From: Desulfospira joergensenii DSM 10085
GTDB lineage: Bacteria > Desulfobacterota > Desulfobacteria > Desulfobacterales > Desulfobacteraceae
Reading direction: 5' to 3'
Assembly (NCBI RefSeq): GCF_000420085.1
Contig: NZ_ATUG01000001.1
Location: forward strand, 1,945,223 to 2,009,222
DNA: 64,000 bases
Positions 1 through 10,300 of the stretch are shown in pieces. The notes below the pieces were generated by a model. That model searched no databases. It was not told where the DNA came from and worked only from the letters and a program-made list of their open reading frames with translations. A program made the position numbers and the translations under genes. The stretch's first letter is position 1. Every line of letters begins with the position of its first letter.

Positions 1-75
1 AAAATTGAGGGAATCAATCGGACCCAGACCATGATTCCGGGAATTTCCAAGGTTAAGGAAGGCTTTGTCTGCTAG
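1..75 (+). CDS. C-terminal end of a possible Lrp/AsnC-type ligand-binding protein (partial)
   Basis: Frame 1 is open from the window edge to a TAG at 73-75 and encodes 24 residues ending GISKVKEGFVC. The pattern of a short helix, a Gly-containing turn and a final strand resembles the end of an Lrp/AsnC or ACT-like ligand-binding domain, but this is too short to be sure. Its stop codon overlaps the stop of the convergent acyl-CoA synthetase gene by four bases (CTAG, 72-75), so the genes meet tail to tail with no spacer. The 5' part lies outside the window. Confidence 0.45.
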   Translation, partial: KIEGINRTQTMIPGISKVKEGFVC

Positions 76-1850
76 TACAAAGTCTCAATCATCCCTTTGT
101 ACTTATCGATGATGATATTCTTCTTGAGTTTGAATGTCGGCGTAATCATCTTGTTTTCAATGGTGAATTCCGGGACGATGGCCACCTTCTTAATGGTTTC
201 AAAGGAGGCCAGATCCTGATTTTTCTTTTCAATCTCCCGGTCGATCAGGGATTTTACCTCCGGGCTTTCAAGAAGATCTTCATAGGAATCATGGGTGATC
301 TTGTTTTCTTCGGCCCAGGCCCGGATATTTTCCTCGTCCAGGGTGACCACGGCGGACAGGTATTTTCTCCCTTCCCCCACCACACAGACCTGATTGATAT
401 ATTTTGAGGTGGCCATGATGCCCTCGATACGGGCCGGGGCGATATTTTTGCCCCCGGCCGTGATAATCAGCTCCTTTTTCCGGCCCGTGATCTTCAGGAC
501 GTTGTTTTCATCGATCTCCCCCAGATCACCGGTTTTAAGCCATCCGTCTTCGGTAAAGGTCTCTGCGGTCTGATCCGGCATTTTATAGTACTCTTTCATT
601 ACGTTCCGACCCTTGTACAGGACTTCACCGTCATCACCGATCTTATGCTCAATGCCCGGCCCGGGAGGGCCGACCACTCCGAAATCATAGGAATCAGGCC
701 GGTTCACGTTGGAAAAAGAGGTGTTTTCCGTCATTCCGATGCCCTCCAGGATGAGCAGGCCGGCGGCATGGAAGAACCGGGCAATATCAGGATTTAAGGG
801 GGCGGCCCCGCTGATGCACCATTTTACATTCCCCCCCAGGGCCTTGTGGATCTTGGAGAATATCAGCTTAAAGGCCAGCTTGTATTGTAAGCCCAGGACA
901 AGGGGGATGGGCTTTTGGGCCACTTTGTGCTCGCTGACCCGGGACCCGACGTCAACGGCCCAGTTAAACAGTTTCAGGGCCAGCCCCCCCTTGGCTTCCA
1001 CCCCTGAAATAATCTTGGTATGAATCTTCTCAAAAACCCTGGGAACGCTGACAAACCAGTGGGGGGCGGCCAGCTGGAAATCCTCCAGCAGACTTGTGAT
1101 GCTTCTGGCAAAGGTGGTCCGGTTGCCGGTCATCACAGCCGAGTTGCAACAGGTCCGGGCAAAAACATGGGCCAGGGGAAGGAAAACAAACATCTCTTCC
1201 CTTTCCTCAAATTTAGCGCACTGGTTCACGGACTGGGCCGTAAAGGTGATATTGTCATGGGTCAGCACCACCCCCTTGGGCACCCCGGTGGTTCCGGAGG
1301 TATAGACGATGCCGGCCGGGTCCTGGGCCGAAACCTGTTTCATCCTCTCTGTCAATTGAGAATCATCGATATTCTTCCCCAGGTCGAGAAACCGGTCATA
1401 GGAGAGGATCCAGTCATCTCCTTCAACATCCCCTTCAAAGAGGATCACCTTTCTGATATTTTGAAGGCTTTCCCTTATCTCAAGGAGCTTATCCAGCTGT
1501 TCCCGGTTCTCGGCAAAGACCAGCACCCCGTCCGAGTGGTTGATAATGTACTCGCAGTCCCTGGGCAGATTGGATTGATAGATACCCACGGTTGCCGCGC
1601 CAATCATCATGTTTGCATAATCGGTCAATACCCACTGAAAGCAGGTATAGCTCAGGATGTCGACCTTGTCACCAGGTTCTACCCCCATTGCCATGAGGCT
1701 TTTGGACACGGCCCTAACCCGGGTGTAAAATTCCTGCCAGGTAATGGATGTGGCCTTGCCCCGGGCATCAAACCATCTATAGGCCTGTTCCCGGGAATAC
1801 CTGTCAACGGTTTCTTTGAGCATTTCATGAAAATTGGCATACTCTTTCAT
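72..1850 (-). CDS. Long-chain fatty-acid--CoA ligase (AMP-forming)
   Basis: A 592-residue cytosolic or membrane-associated adenylate-forming enzyme that activates fatty acids to acyl-CoA with ATP. Visible motifs are the phosphate-binding loop YTSGTTGVPKG (residues 183-193), the GIGMTE adenine/acyl motif, GWLKTGDLG with the ribose-binding Asp, and the hinge and catalytic segment GRKKELIITAGGKNIAP. Length and motif order fit bacterial FadD15/ACSL-type ligases. The ATG at 1848-1850 is preceded by AGGAGG; an in-frame TTG six codons upstream is a less likely start. Substrate chain length cannot be read from the sequence. The gene stands alone, convergent with the partial gene at the window edge. 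Confidence 0.9.
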   Translation of the reverse strand: MKEYANFHEMLKETVDRYSREQAYRWFDARGKATSITWQEFYTRVRAVSKSLMAMGVEPGDKVDILSYTCFQWVLTDYANMMIGAATVGIYQSNLPRDCEYIINHSDGVLVFAENREQLDKLLEIRESLQNIRKVILFEGDVEGDDWILSYDRFLDLGKNIDDSQLTERMKQVSAQDPAGIVYTSGTTGVPKGVVLTHDNITFTAQSVNQCAKFEEREEMFVFLPLAHVFARTCCNSAVMTGNRTTFARSITSLLEDFQLAAPHWFVSVPRVFEKIHTKIISGVEAKGGLALKLFNWAVDVGSRVSEHKVAQKPIPLVLGLQYKLAFKLIFSKIHKALGGNVKWCISGAAPLNPDIARFFHAAGLLILEGIGMTENTSFSNVNRPDSYDFGVVGPPGPGIEHKIGDDGEVLYKGRNVMKEYYKMPDQTAETFTEDGWLKTGDLGEIDENNVLKITGRKKELIITAGGKNIAPARIEGIMATSKYINQVCVVGEGRKYLSAVVTLDEENIRAWAEENKITHDSYEDLLESPEVKSLIDREIEKKNQDLASFETIKKVAIVPEFTIENKMITPTFKLKKNIIIDKYKGMIETLY

Positions 1851-2020
1851 ACATCCTCCTGGTCTCAATTCATCCTATGGCTTTCCTGTGGTTCCAGTCC
1901 TGCCCCCTAATGATAGTCGTAATAGTAAACATCATTATTGCAAGAAAACAAGTTTTATTTTCAGAGGGCTGCTTCCCGGGTTTACACAGAGATAAGGGCT
2001 TGGAAAAGGGAGCCCTGACC

Positions 2021-2055
2021 GGAAAACAGGGCCCAAAAAATGAGGCCCTGTCGGG
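2021..2055 (-). terminator. Probable intrinsic terminator of the chemoreceptor gene
   Basis: CAGGGCC (2027-2033) pairs with GGCCCTG (2044-2050). Read on the minus strand, the hairpin is followed by TTTTCC, and it lies about 30 bp past the stop of the chemoreceptor gene. Confidence 0.55.
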
Positions 2056-2081
2056 GAGTAGCTAAAAGGTGGCTTATGGTT

Positions 2082-4256
2082 CTACACCTTGAATTTATCC
2101 ATCATTCCGGACAGCTTGCCTGCCAGCCCGGACAGATCACTGGCCTTGTTTTTTACCTCTGAACTGGAATCGGCCATCTGGGAAGAGGCCTGGGTGACCT
2201 GGGCGATCTCTTCGGATACGCCTTTGGCGGCTATGGATCCCTGGGCCACATTCTCGTTGACCTCTCCCATGCCCTGGGAGGCCTGGGACACATTCTCGGC
2301 GATTTCTCCGGTGGTGGCGGACTGCTGGGTCACGGCCGCGGCAATGGTGGATACAATATCGTTCACCTCGTTGACCACCCGGGTGATATTGGTGATCTCC
2401 TTGATGGTTCCGTCCGTTGAGGTCTGAATTTCAGTGACCCGTTCCTTGATCTCATTGGATGCATCGGCGGTCTGACCGGCAAGGTCCTTGATCTCATTGG
2501 CCACCACGGCGAATCCCTTTCCGGCTTCTCCGGCCCGGGCCGCTTCTATGGTTGCGTTCAGGGCCAGAAGATTCACCTGGGATGAAATATCGGTGATGGT
2601 CTCCACCACCTTAAAGATCTCTTTGGCGGCCTTGCCCAGTTCATCCACCTGCCTGGATGCATCCCCTGCCTGGGCAACCGCATCGCCGGTGATGCCCCGG
2701 GCCGTTTCCGTGTTCTTGGCGATCTCGTCAATGGTGGCCCGCATTTCCTCTGCAGCCGAGGCAATCATATTGATATTGGTGGCGGCCTCTTCCATGGCCG
2801 CAGCCATGGAGTCCATATTGGCGCTCATCTCTTCAGAAGCCGCGGCAACGGTGCCCGCCCGCTGGGAAGTATCTTCCGAGGCCGATCCCATCTGTTCCGA
2901 GATGGAGGCCAGGCTTGAGGAAGAATCCGTAAGCAGAATTGTATCCGATTTGATCCCGGCGATCATCTTCTGGATATTTTCGATAAAGGTGTTGAACGAT
3001 TCGGCCAGTTCCTGGGTTTCATCCCCTGAATTGTCGATAATTCGTTGGGTCAGATCCCCCTCGCCCCGGGCAATGTCCTTTAGCATGTCGATGATGGACC
3101 GGATGGGGGCCACGATCCCCCTTGCCACCATGAAATAGGAAATCACCAGGGAGAGCAGGATAATCCCACCGGTGACCGAAACCAATTTGACGATGGCTTT
3201 GTTGATCTCACTGCGGATGGCCTTTGCCTGGGCCCCGATTTTGGCATCCACGTCATCGGTATATACACCGGTCCCGATATACCAGTCCCAGTCCTTCAAT
3301 TTCCGGATATAGGACATCTTGGGCAGGGGAACATCTGAGCCTGGCCTGGGGAAATAATATGTTGTATATCCCCCTTCAGGGCCGCTGTCTCCGGCCTTGA
3401 TAAAATCCTGTAGGATGAAATTTCCTTTTTTATCCTTTAAATCAATATAGTTCTTTCCCTGTCTCTCCGGCTTTGGCGGCAGCAGGATACAGGTTCCCTT
3501 GGAATCATAGATAAAAAAATACCCGGATCCTTTTTCGCCGTATCTCACCGAGCCGATACTGGTCAGGGCATCCTTTTTTAATTCCTCTTCCGTGGATTCC
3601 AGGTAAACCCCGCCCCCGATGATCCAGTTCCATGGTTGAAAGAGCTTGACATAGGAGATTTTATCCACAGGCTCATCAAAGCCCGGTTTGGGCCATTTAT
3701 AATCCACGAATCCGGCCCCCTCCCTTTTGGCCACATCGTCAAATTCCTTAAAGAGATATTTCCCGTCCGGATCCGTGATTCCCCAAAGAGGTTTTCCGTT
3801 CAAATCGGGTTTGATGGGATGAAGAACCATGATGCCGTCTGTATCCTGGATCCAGAAATAGCCTTTCCCGTCCGACCCCCAGCGCATCTTTTCGATGATC
3901 TTCAAGGCCTCCTGTTTTGAGGCCTCCTCATCCCAGGCATCTGCATTTTCATGGCCCGCCTCAAATACGGAAATCGCCTGGTTTACCACGGCCTTGACCT
4001 GGTTCCCGAACTCCTTTCGGACGGCTTCTTTATTTCGCGATGCATCCAGGCGCTCCCGGGCCATGGCATGGGCCGAGTCAATGAGGTCTTTGAGACTCTG
4101 TTTTTTCTCCTGCATTACTTGTTTTCGGAATTCCTCAAGGGTGAGTTTCTCTTCGCGTTTAAGCGAAGAAACCGACAGGGCAAGGGACGCGCCCCCTACC
4201 AGCAGAAGGCCTGCGATGATCAATATATTCACCTTCACACCAATGTTAAGCTTCAT
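2082..4256 (-). CDS. Methyl-accepting chemotaxis protein with double Cache sensor
   Basis: A 724-residue inner-membrane chemoreceptor. An N-terminal transmembrane helix (about 8-30) is followed by two periplasmic Cache modules, each with a [18 protein letters not shown] strand and a following HP/PP-containing loop, then a second membrane helix (about 352-378), a HAMP linker and a long coiled-coil signalling domain. The signalling tip reads [19 protein letters not shown] (about 569-587), the CheA/CheW contact region. There is no C-terminal NWETF-like pentapeptide for CheR docking. The start is the ATG at 4254-4256 with GGAGAGGG upstream; the ORF extends nine codons further but without a better ribosome site. 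The ligand is unknown; tandem Cache folds often bind small acids or amines. No che genes are adjacent. Confidence 0.93.
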   Translation of the reverse strand: MKLNIGVKVNILIIAGLLLVGGASLALSVSSLKREEKLTLEEFRKQVMQEKKQSLKDLIDSAHAMARERLDASRNKEAVRKEFGNQVKAVVNQAISVFEAGHENADAWDEEASKQEALKIIEKMRWGSDGKGYFWIQDTDGIMVLHPIKPDLNGKPLWGITDPDGKYLFKEFDDVAKREGAGFVDYKWPKPGFDEPVDKISYVKLFQPWNWIIGGGVYLESTEEELKKDALTSIGSVRYGEKGSGYFFIYDSKGTCILLPPKPERQGKNYIDLKDKKGNFILQDFIKAGDSGPEGGYTTYYFPRPGSDVPLPKMSYIRKLKDWDWYIGTGVYTDDVDAKIGAQAKAIRSEINKAIVKLVSVTGGIILLSLVISYFMVARGIVAPIRSIIDMLKDIARGEGDLTQRIIDNSGDETQELAESFNTFIENIQKMIAGIKSDTILLTDSSSSLASISEQMGSASEDTSQRAGTVAAASEEMSANMDSMAAAMEEAATNINMIASAAEEMRATIDEIAKNTETARGITGDAVAQAGDASRQVDELGKAAKEIFKVVETITDISSQVNLLALNATIEAARAGEAGKGFAVVANEIKDLAGQTADASNEIKERVTEIQTSTDGTIKEITNITRVVNEVNDIVSTIAAAVTQQSATTGEIAENVSQASQGMGEVNENVAQGSIAAKGVSEEIAQVTQASSQMADSSSEVKNKASDLSGLAGKLSGMMDKFKV

Positions 4257-4546
4257 ATTACCCTCTCCTTTACCCCAAAACACTGCAGAAATTTTGATTT
4301 TTCCCGGAACAGAAACAATTTACTAACAAGGCGATTCAGTTTTTCAGTAGTAACATGTCCCTGACCCCAAGTAAATTTAAAATTTAGGGTTTCCGGGAAA
4401 AATTTCATCCTGTTTTCTCCCTATTTCTGCTCCCTACTTACCCACTCCTTGCAATTGACCATTCAGGCCTTATCATATAGTCAAATTTGGTGTATCATCC
4501 CCGTAAGGACAGGGGCTTAAGAATAGAACAATCGTGGAGAAAAAAA

Positions 4547-4939
4547 ATGAAAGTTGCATTTCCGGTAAAGGAAAACAAAGGGCTGGAAAGCCGGGTAAGC
4601 GAGCATTTCGGGGTAGCCGAGCAATTTCTGGTCGTGGACCTGGAAACCAGAACCTGTGAACTCAGCGAAAACCAGAAAACAAAAGGGGAAAGCGTCAAAT
4701 GCAAAACCGGGGTTTTTGCCGAAGAGGCCGGCGTGGATGCCGTTATTACGAAATGCCTGGGCGACGGCTCCCAGAGAAGCCTTAACGATTCCAATATCAA
4801 GGTATTTGCCGCCCTGAAAGAAACGATCTCGGAGAACCTGGAACTCCTGGAAAAGGGAGAACTCAAGCTATTCCATATGTTTGACCTGTGCCAGGGCAAA
4901 AAAAACAAAAAAGAAGGCGGGTGCGGTCATCACCATTAA
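4547..4939 (+). CDS. NifX/NifB-like iron-molybdenum cluster-binding family protein
   Basis: A 130-residue small protein of the dinitrogenase iron-molybdenum cofactor fold (RNase H-like NifX/NifB C-terminal family). It begins MKVAFPVKENKGLESRVSEH, with the usual SEHFG segment after the first strand, and has Cys residues at the CELSEN, VKCKTG, TKCLGDG and LCQGK positions. The C-terminus is a Cys-Gly-His-His-His tail, a likely metal-binding end. The start is the ATG at 4547 with TGGAGA upstream; a longer frame adds 20 poor residues. No nitrogenase genes lie nearby. In sulfate reducers such stand-alone proteins are often Mo-Fe cluster carriers of unknown partner (known family trend; the role here is inferred). 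Confidence 0.8.
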   Translation: MKVAFPVKENKGLESRVSEHFGVAEQFLVVDLETRTCELSENQKTKGESVKCKTGVFAEEAGVDAVITKCLGDGSQRSLNDSNIKVFAALKETISENLELLEKGELKLFHMFDLCQGKKNKKEGGCGHHH

Positions 4940-4947
4940 TGGTGAAA

Positions 4948-4983
4948 GGGCTCCGGCCCGGAGGAAACCATAAGCCGGAGCCC
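4948..4983 (+). terminator. GC-rich hairpin after the NifX-like gene
   Basis: GGGCTCCGGC (4948-4957) pairs with GCCGGAGCCC (4974-4983) across a 16-nt loop, directly after the stop codon. No T-run follows, so its efficiency as an intrinsic terminator is uncertain. Confidence 0.4.
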
Positions 4984-5015
4984 CGGGGATACCTAAAATT
5001 GTCCGATCAACTCAA

Positions 5016-5102
5016 TTATCCCCACCATCCCCAGCCAAAAGAGGCTGTGAATAGAATGCAGAAGATTATCGTTGCGATTAGATACTTGTCTTCTAAAGCC
5101 AT
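5016..5102 (-). CDS. 28-residue membrane protein, probable symporter small accessory protein
   Basis: A tiny ORF starts ATG GCT TTA and ends TAA after 28 codons. The peptide has a short acidic/basic head (MALEDKY), a hydrophobic helix (LIATIIFCILFTASF) and a Gly/Trp-rich tail (GWGWWG). A strong GGGAGG ribosome site lies eight bases upstream, which supports real translation. It sits 97 bp past the stop of the SSS-family symporter on the same strand. This matches the known pattern of very short single-helix proteins encoded beside SSS symporters and annotated as symporter small accessory proteins. A terminator-like hairpin at 5157-5179 separates the two genes, so its level may be set by read-through or a separate promoter. 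It is too short for usual gene callers. Confidence 0.72.
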   Translation of the reverse strand: MALEDKYLIATIIFCILFTASFGWGWWG

Positions 5103-5149
5103 GATCTTTCCCTCCCTGGGATAAAATTCATATTAGAGCCGGAATGCAA

Positions 5150-5179
5150 AAACCCGCTCCGGTCTTGTTGAGACCGGAG
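5150..5179 (-). terminator. Intrinsic terminator or attenuator between symporter and mini-protein genes
   Basis: CTCCGGTCT (5157-5165) and AGACCGGAG (5171-5179) form a perfect nine-pair stem with a five-base loop. On the minus strand it is followed by CGGGTTTTTGC. It lies between the symporter stop (5199) and the mini-protein start (5102). Confidence 0.65.
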
Positions 5180-5198
5180 ATCCCGCCTGTTTTGCCGG

Positions 5199-6986
5199 CT
5201 ATATCGCATCCGCCTCCTTGGTCACATCCAGGGTTTCAATATCGGCCCGCCGGATCTGCTCCTCGGAAGTGGTGGCCATTTCCGCCTTAAAACAAAGGGC
5301 CCACATCATGACGATCCCGATGATCCACCAGAGGATCTGCCAGGACCAGATGGCCGGGAATCCGCAGAAGGTAAACCCGGTGTTGCCGATGAGCACTCCG
5401 GGTCCCAGGGCGAAGAAAAACCAGACCGGAACCAGGATCTTCATCCTGGAGCGCCATTTTCTGCCCTTCTCGCTGGGAGCGTCCACGCTGTCCAGCCAGT
5501 CCCGGACTTCCTGCTGGCGGTGCAGGGTTTTCTCCGAGTCCTTGAAGCCCAGCGCCCGGCAAAGATACGCCACGGCCAGGGCCGTGAAAATTCCCCAGCC
5601 CGCCGTATGGATGGACAGGGGATATTGGTAGATATAATAGGTGATAAAACAGACCACGATGGCCGAGATCAGCCCCAGGACCACGCCGATTGAAGGGAAT
5701 TTAAACCCCCAGTGCACCCCCATGAGGGCCAGGTACATGATGGTGCCGAAGGCCGTGGCAAAGCCGCCGATCATGACAATGGCGTCGGTGGAAGTAAGGC
5801 TGACCACCACGGCGGCACAGGCAAGGATGGTGGCAAAGATCCGGTTGGTCCAGATCTGTTCGGCATGGGATCCCCCCTGTTTCCTGACGTACCGCCACCA
5901 GAAATCCCGCTGGATGATTGTGCCTCCGGTACCGATATAGGGGGCGGCCGTGGAGTGGATGGCCGCAATGGCCCCCAGGAATACAATTCCCAGGACCGGG
6001 CCGGGAAGGAATTTCACCATGAGCATGGGCACCACGTCACCGTCCACCTTGGGCGCGATTTCCCCGGCCATCTGAAGGATCCGGGCCCCCATGCCCTGGA
6101 AGGCCGTAAAAAAGAACAGGCAGATCCCCACCACAAAGGTGGACATGAAGACCTGCTGCCATGCCAGGGCCTTGGGATTGACCATGCCGAAGTTCCACAG
6201 GGTAAAGGCCGGAGAGGACTGGATGCCCATGAGGGCAAACGTATAGGTCAGGATCATGACCGCAGTCCACCCTCCGGATCCCAGCCCGAAGTGGATCAGC
6301 CCCGGAACGCTGGTATACTTGCTGTCCAGGGTCTGGATGGATTGGGTGAGCCCGGACCATCCCCCGATGAGATCGGATTTAAGCACAAAGAATCCCAGGA
6401 GAACGATCCCTGAGACCAGGAGGCAGAACTGAACCACCCCGACCCAGGTGGAGGCTTTTAAGCCTCCTGTGACCACGTAGAACCAGACGATAAAGGCGAT
6501 AAAAACCAGGCCGTAGTTCTCGGGGATGCCGGCCACCCAGTAAAAGAGTTTGGCCGCAGTAATGAGCTGGAGACCCGAGTAAAAAATGGAATAGAGAAAA
6601 GCAGCCACCACGGTGAGCCATCGAACCGCTTCGTTGTTATAGTAATAGGCAAACATATCGCCGGGGGTGATAAATCCGTATCGTTTCCCCAAAAGCCAGT
6701 TCCGCTTGGCAAAAAAGGTTCCGGTAATGGGAATGGTCAAAACGTACATGGAAGCAAAGGCATAGACCAGTCCGGCACTCCAGATGAGGCCGGGATGCCC
6801 CACAAAGGTCCAGCCGGAAAAGGATGCTGCCGTGGCTGCCATCAAAAATGCGATAAACGGGATGGAACGCCCGGCAACGCTGTAGCCGGAGGCGGTTTTT
6901 TCCGTAAAAAAACCCCTCAGCCCCCACCAGAAGCAATACACGATGTAGAGCCCCAGTAAAAGAAAAACCCAGGTTCTTGGTTCCAT
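5199..6986 (-). CDS. Sodium:solute symporter family protein (SSS)
   Basis: A 595-residue multi-spanning inner-membrane transporter with about 12-13 hydrophobic segments. N-terminal features are typical of the family: a first helix from residue 5, the loop GYSVAGRSIPF and the segment ATAASFSGWTFVGHPGLIW, which corresponds to the sodium/substrate region of TM1. The cytosolic C-terminal tail is acidic (TSEEQIRRADIETLDVTKE). The ATG at 6986 has AAGGAGGGG seven bases upstream. The substrate is not readable; organic acids, amino acids or pantothenate-like solutes are all possible. The gene is divergent from a very large MalT-like regulator across about 330 bp, suggesting that the regulator controls it, and it is followed by a 28-residue accessory peptide gene. 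Confidence 0.9.
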   Translation of the reverse strand: MEPRTWVFLLLGLYIVYCFWWGLRGFFTEKTASGYSVAGRSIPFIAFLMAATAASFSGWTFVGHPGLIWSAGLVYAFASMYVLTIPITGTFFAKRNWLLGKRYGFITPGDMFAYYYNNEAVRWLTVVAAFLYSIFYSGLQLITAAKLFYWVAGIPENYGLVFIAFIVWFYVVTGGLKASTWVGVVQFCLLVSGIVLLGFFVLKSDLIGGWSGLTQSIQTLDSKYTSVPGLIHFGLGSGGWTAVMILTYTFALMGIQSSPAFTLWNFGMVNPKALAWQQVFMSTFVVGICLFFFTAFQGMGARILQMAGEIAPKVDGDVVPMLMVKFLPGPVLGIVFLGAIAAIHSTAAPYIGTGGTIIQRDFWWRYVRKQGGSHAEQIWTNRIFATILACAAVVVSLTSTDAIVMIGGFATAFGTIMYLALMGVHWGFKFPSIGVVLGLISAIVVCFITYYIYQYPLSIHTAGWGIFTALAVAYLCRALGFKDSEKTLHRQQEVRDWLDSVDAPSEKGRKWRSRMKILVPVWFFFALGPGVLIGNTGFTFCGFPAIWSWQILWWIIGIVMMWALCFKAEMATTSEEQIRRADIETLDVTKEADAI

Positions 6987-7344
6987 AACAAAGCCCCTCC
7001 TTTTTTTCGATTGATCGTTAAATTGATCGGTTTCAACCCACTTGGGACAAATTTCACCTCCTTTCTTTTTTGGTTACCTGAAATCAGAGTCTTTCTTGGG
7101 AAAACACTCCTGATTGAAGAACCCATTGGGCTTACATAAAACCGGGCAACTAAACCCGGCCTAGACCAGTCCTAAACCAGACTAAATTTTTAACTAAATT
7201 ATTGGTTTTTAAATATTTTTTCTTGCAACCCGTCTCTTTTTACGCATATATTTATCTTCAAAGATCTCCTTTTCTTTTTTCTGCGCTGGATTCTTAAAGC
7301 CGTTCAATTTACTGATGTTCACTTTTCCAAGGAACAAAAGGCCC
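6987..7344. promoter_or_regulatory. Divergent promoter region between symporter and regulator
   Basis: About 350 bp without a convincing gene. On the minus strand there are two strong Shine-Dalgarno-like stretches: AAGGAGGGG, used by the symporter, and AAAGGAGGTG around 7060, which only serves a five-codon TTG-start frame or a GTG frame running out of phase into the symporter. CCGGG/CCCGG arms near 7143-7160 form a weak hairpin, and 7180-7225 is very AT-rich. Binding sites for the neighbouring regulator would be expected here, but no clear repeat stands out. Confidence 0.4.
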
Positions 7345-10300
7345 ATGGATTCCATTGAACCCAAATTGATATCAAAACTGACCCGGCCCCGGCCCACGGG
7401 GATCATCCACAGACAGGGCCTGGATTCCCTGGTACGGGACATCCCTGAGAGAAAGCTGACCCTTGTCACGGCCGGACCGGGTTTCGGGAAGACCGTGTTT
7501 GTTGCCCAGGCCGTCTCAAGCCTCGGCATGGAGAGCCTCTGGTTCCGGTCCGATGATTCAGATACGGACCTGGAAATTTTCCTGGGTTATCTTGCCGAGG
7601 GGATCCGGTCCCATTATCCCGGTTTTTTTGACACCGGATCAAAATCTTCAGAGATCGATTCCCTGATCAACCGCTTTATTTTTGAGCTTGAAAAAAACAT
7701 TAAAAATGACTTTCTCATGGTCCTGGACGATTATGATTTCATCCAGAAACAGCCGGATATGGTTCTGTTTTTCCAGACCCTTCTGGACCGGGTGATTCCC
7801 TATATCCATATCATCTTGATCAGCCGGACCGATCCGGGGCCTGCCCTTGGGGACCCGGATTTCAACCCGGGACCCGGTCTCAGGTACTCCAAGCTCATGG
7901 CCGGCCGGCAGGGTTTGATCATAACCGAGAAGGACCTGGTATTTTCCCCCCGGGAGATCAGCAGATTCTTTGAGGACATCCTGGACCTGCCCCTGGACCC
8001 CAGATCCGTTGACCTGCTGCATGGAAAAACAGGGGGCTGGATATCGGGCCTGATCCTGTTTCACCAGATCCTGAGGAACGGCATTGATCCCCTGGAAACC
8101 GCCGCCGGATTCAAAGGCTCCCAGAGAATGATCTCAAATTACTTTGACGAAAATGTTTTTCTTTTCCTGCCAAAAGCCGTCCAGGACTTTCTGCCCAAAA
8201 CGGCCATTCTTGACCAGCTTCGGGTGGACTTCTGCAATGCCCTCCTGGGCATTGGAAATGCCCGGCAGATCCTGACCTATCTTGAGGATTCTCATTTTTT
8301 CACCTTTGCCGCAGACCCGGACCGGGCCTGTTTTTTCTTTCACCCCCTTTTCCGGGAATTTTTACAGGCAAAACTGGAGATGACGGTTCCCGGGGATGAG
8401 ATACTGGAACTCCACAACCGGGCTGCCCGGCTCTATGAAAAAAATGAACAGGGGCAGGAGGCCCTGAAAAGCCACATTCTGGCCGGGAACATTGAAGATG
8501 CCTCCCGTCTTCTGAACATCCTGGCAAGGCCCATGATCAAACAGGGGCGCCCCCAGATCATAAAATCCCTGCTGTCCAGCATCCCCGAACATTACATGGA
8601 TGACGAACCCTGGTTCCAGTATCTTCAGGCCGGGTATTACGGACTGTGCAACCAGCTCAACCTGGCTGTCCAGGGATATGAAAAAGTACTCAAGGTATTC
8701 CGGAAAAACAAGGATGAACAGGGGGAGTGCCTCTGCAGGATGGAACTGGCCGAGTACTACATGTCCACAGGAGATTTAAAGCGCTCGGAGCTTGCCTATA
8801 AAAAGATCCTGGGAAAAAACCGGCTGGACCCCTACCTGACCATCATCGTCATGGGCTACCTCATCCGGGTGCTCACCCTTTCCAGAAGGACCGGGGAGGC
8901 GGACAAATTTGCCAGACAGGCCATTTCACTCCTGCCGGAACTTAACGATCCGGTTTCGCTCAACATGGGAAGGGGATGGATAACCGTGGCCCAGGGCTTC
9001 AGGCATGCCTTTTCCGGAAACTACCACAGGGCCATGGAGCTGGCTGAAAGCTCCATCTCCCTTTTTAATGGCGCCGGCCAGTACCGGTTCATGTTTTCCA
9101 GCTATTTTCTCATCTCCTATTCCTGTTTTTACCTGGGACTTTTCCCAAAGGGCATGGCCGCAGCCCGGCAGGGGGCGGATCTTGACCTGGAAAAAAGGGG
9201 GTTTGATGAATTTTCCATTTTTTTAACCCTGCTTTTTGCCAGGAACCATCTGGAAACCAAAGATATTTCACAGGATCAGGTTCTGGGGGCCATTAAAGCG
9301 TGTAAAAAAAGCCTGGAGTCCTTTCAGATCAACCGGTTTCCCGAAGGGGAGGCCCAGGCCTTTCTGGTTCTCCACAAGGCCTATACCAAGGCAGGAAACC
9401 TGGCAGAGGCCGAACAGAGCCTGAGGAGGGGAATCAAGGTCCTGGACCGCCATGACATGCCCCTGATTAAAAACGAGCTGAAAGTGGCCCTGTCCCAGCT
9501 TTTGTTTTTTGACCGGAACCCGGGCTCCAACCGGGAAGCCATGGCCCTGTTAAAGGATGCAGAGCAGAAACTGCTCTATTCGGGCTGGCACATCTCCTGG
9601 ATTTCCAGGATCTATGCCCGGTATTACTGGGAGCGCGGCCACAGGGAAACCGCATTCAAGTATATCGTCTACAGCCTTAAAATCAGCGAGGAAGAGGGGT
9701 TTGACACCTGGATCATATCCGAAGCCTCCTGGATCCTTCCCCTGATGGCCGAACTTCTTGCGGTCAATGCCATGGAAAAGTATATCAAACGGCTGATCCC
9801 GAAAATGGGCAGGAAGGCCCGGGAGCAACTGGAGCTTTTAAAACAGCAGGGCCCCGGGAGAATTCAAAGGGCCGCCACAGAAATGCTCTCCCTGGTCCCG
9901 CAAAAACCGGTTCCCCCGATCCGGGCCCATTTTTTCGGCCGGTTCAAAGCCTTTCTGGGAGAGGAGCCGATTCCTGAAATTCGATGGAAAAGCAAAAAGG
10001 CCAGAACCCTGTTTAAATATCTTTTGTGCATGCGCCGCAAGGGCTACCTGGACAAGGAGATCCTCATGGAGCTTCTCTGGCCGGATGAAGATCCCCAGAA
10101 AAGCGCCCAGCGGTTCCACGTGGCCCTGGCCGCCCTGAGAAAGGCCCTGGAGCCCGGAATTTCAAAGGGGGTGAAATCCTCCTATATTAAAAGATCCGGT
10201 CCTTGCTACCGGATTGACCCGGGAGAAGAGGGTAGGATTGATATTGAAGCCTTTTCCTCGGCTTTTCAAAGGGCAAAAACCGAAAAAGAGCCGGAAAGGG

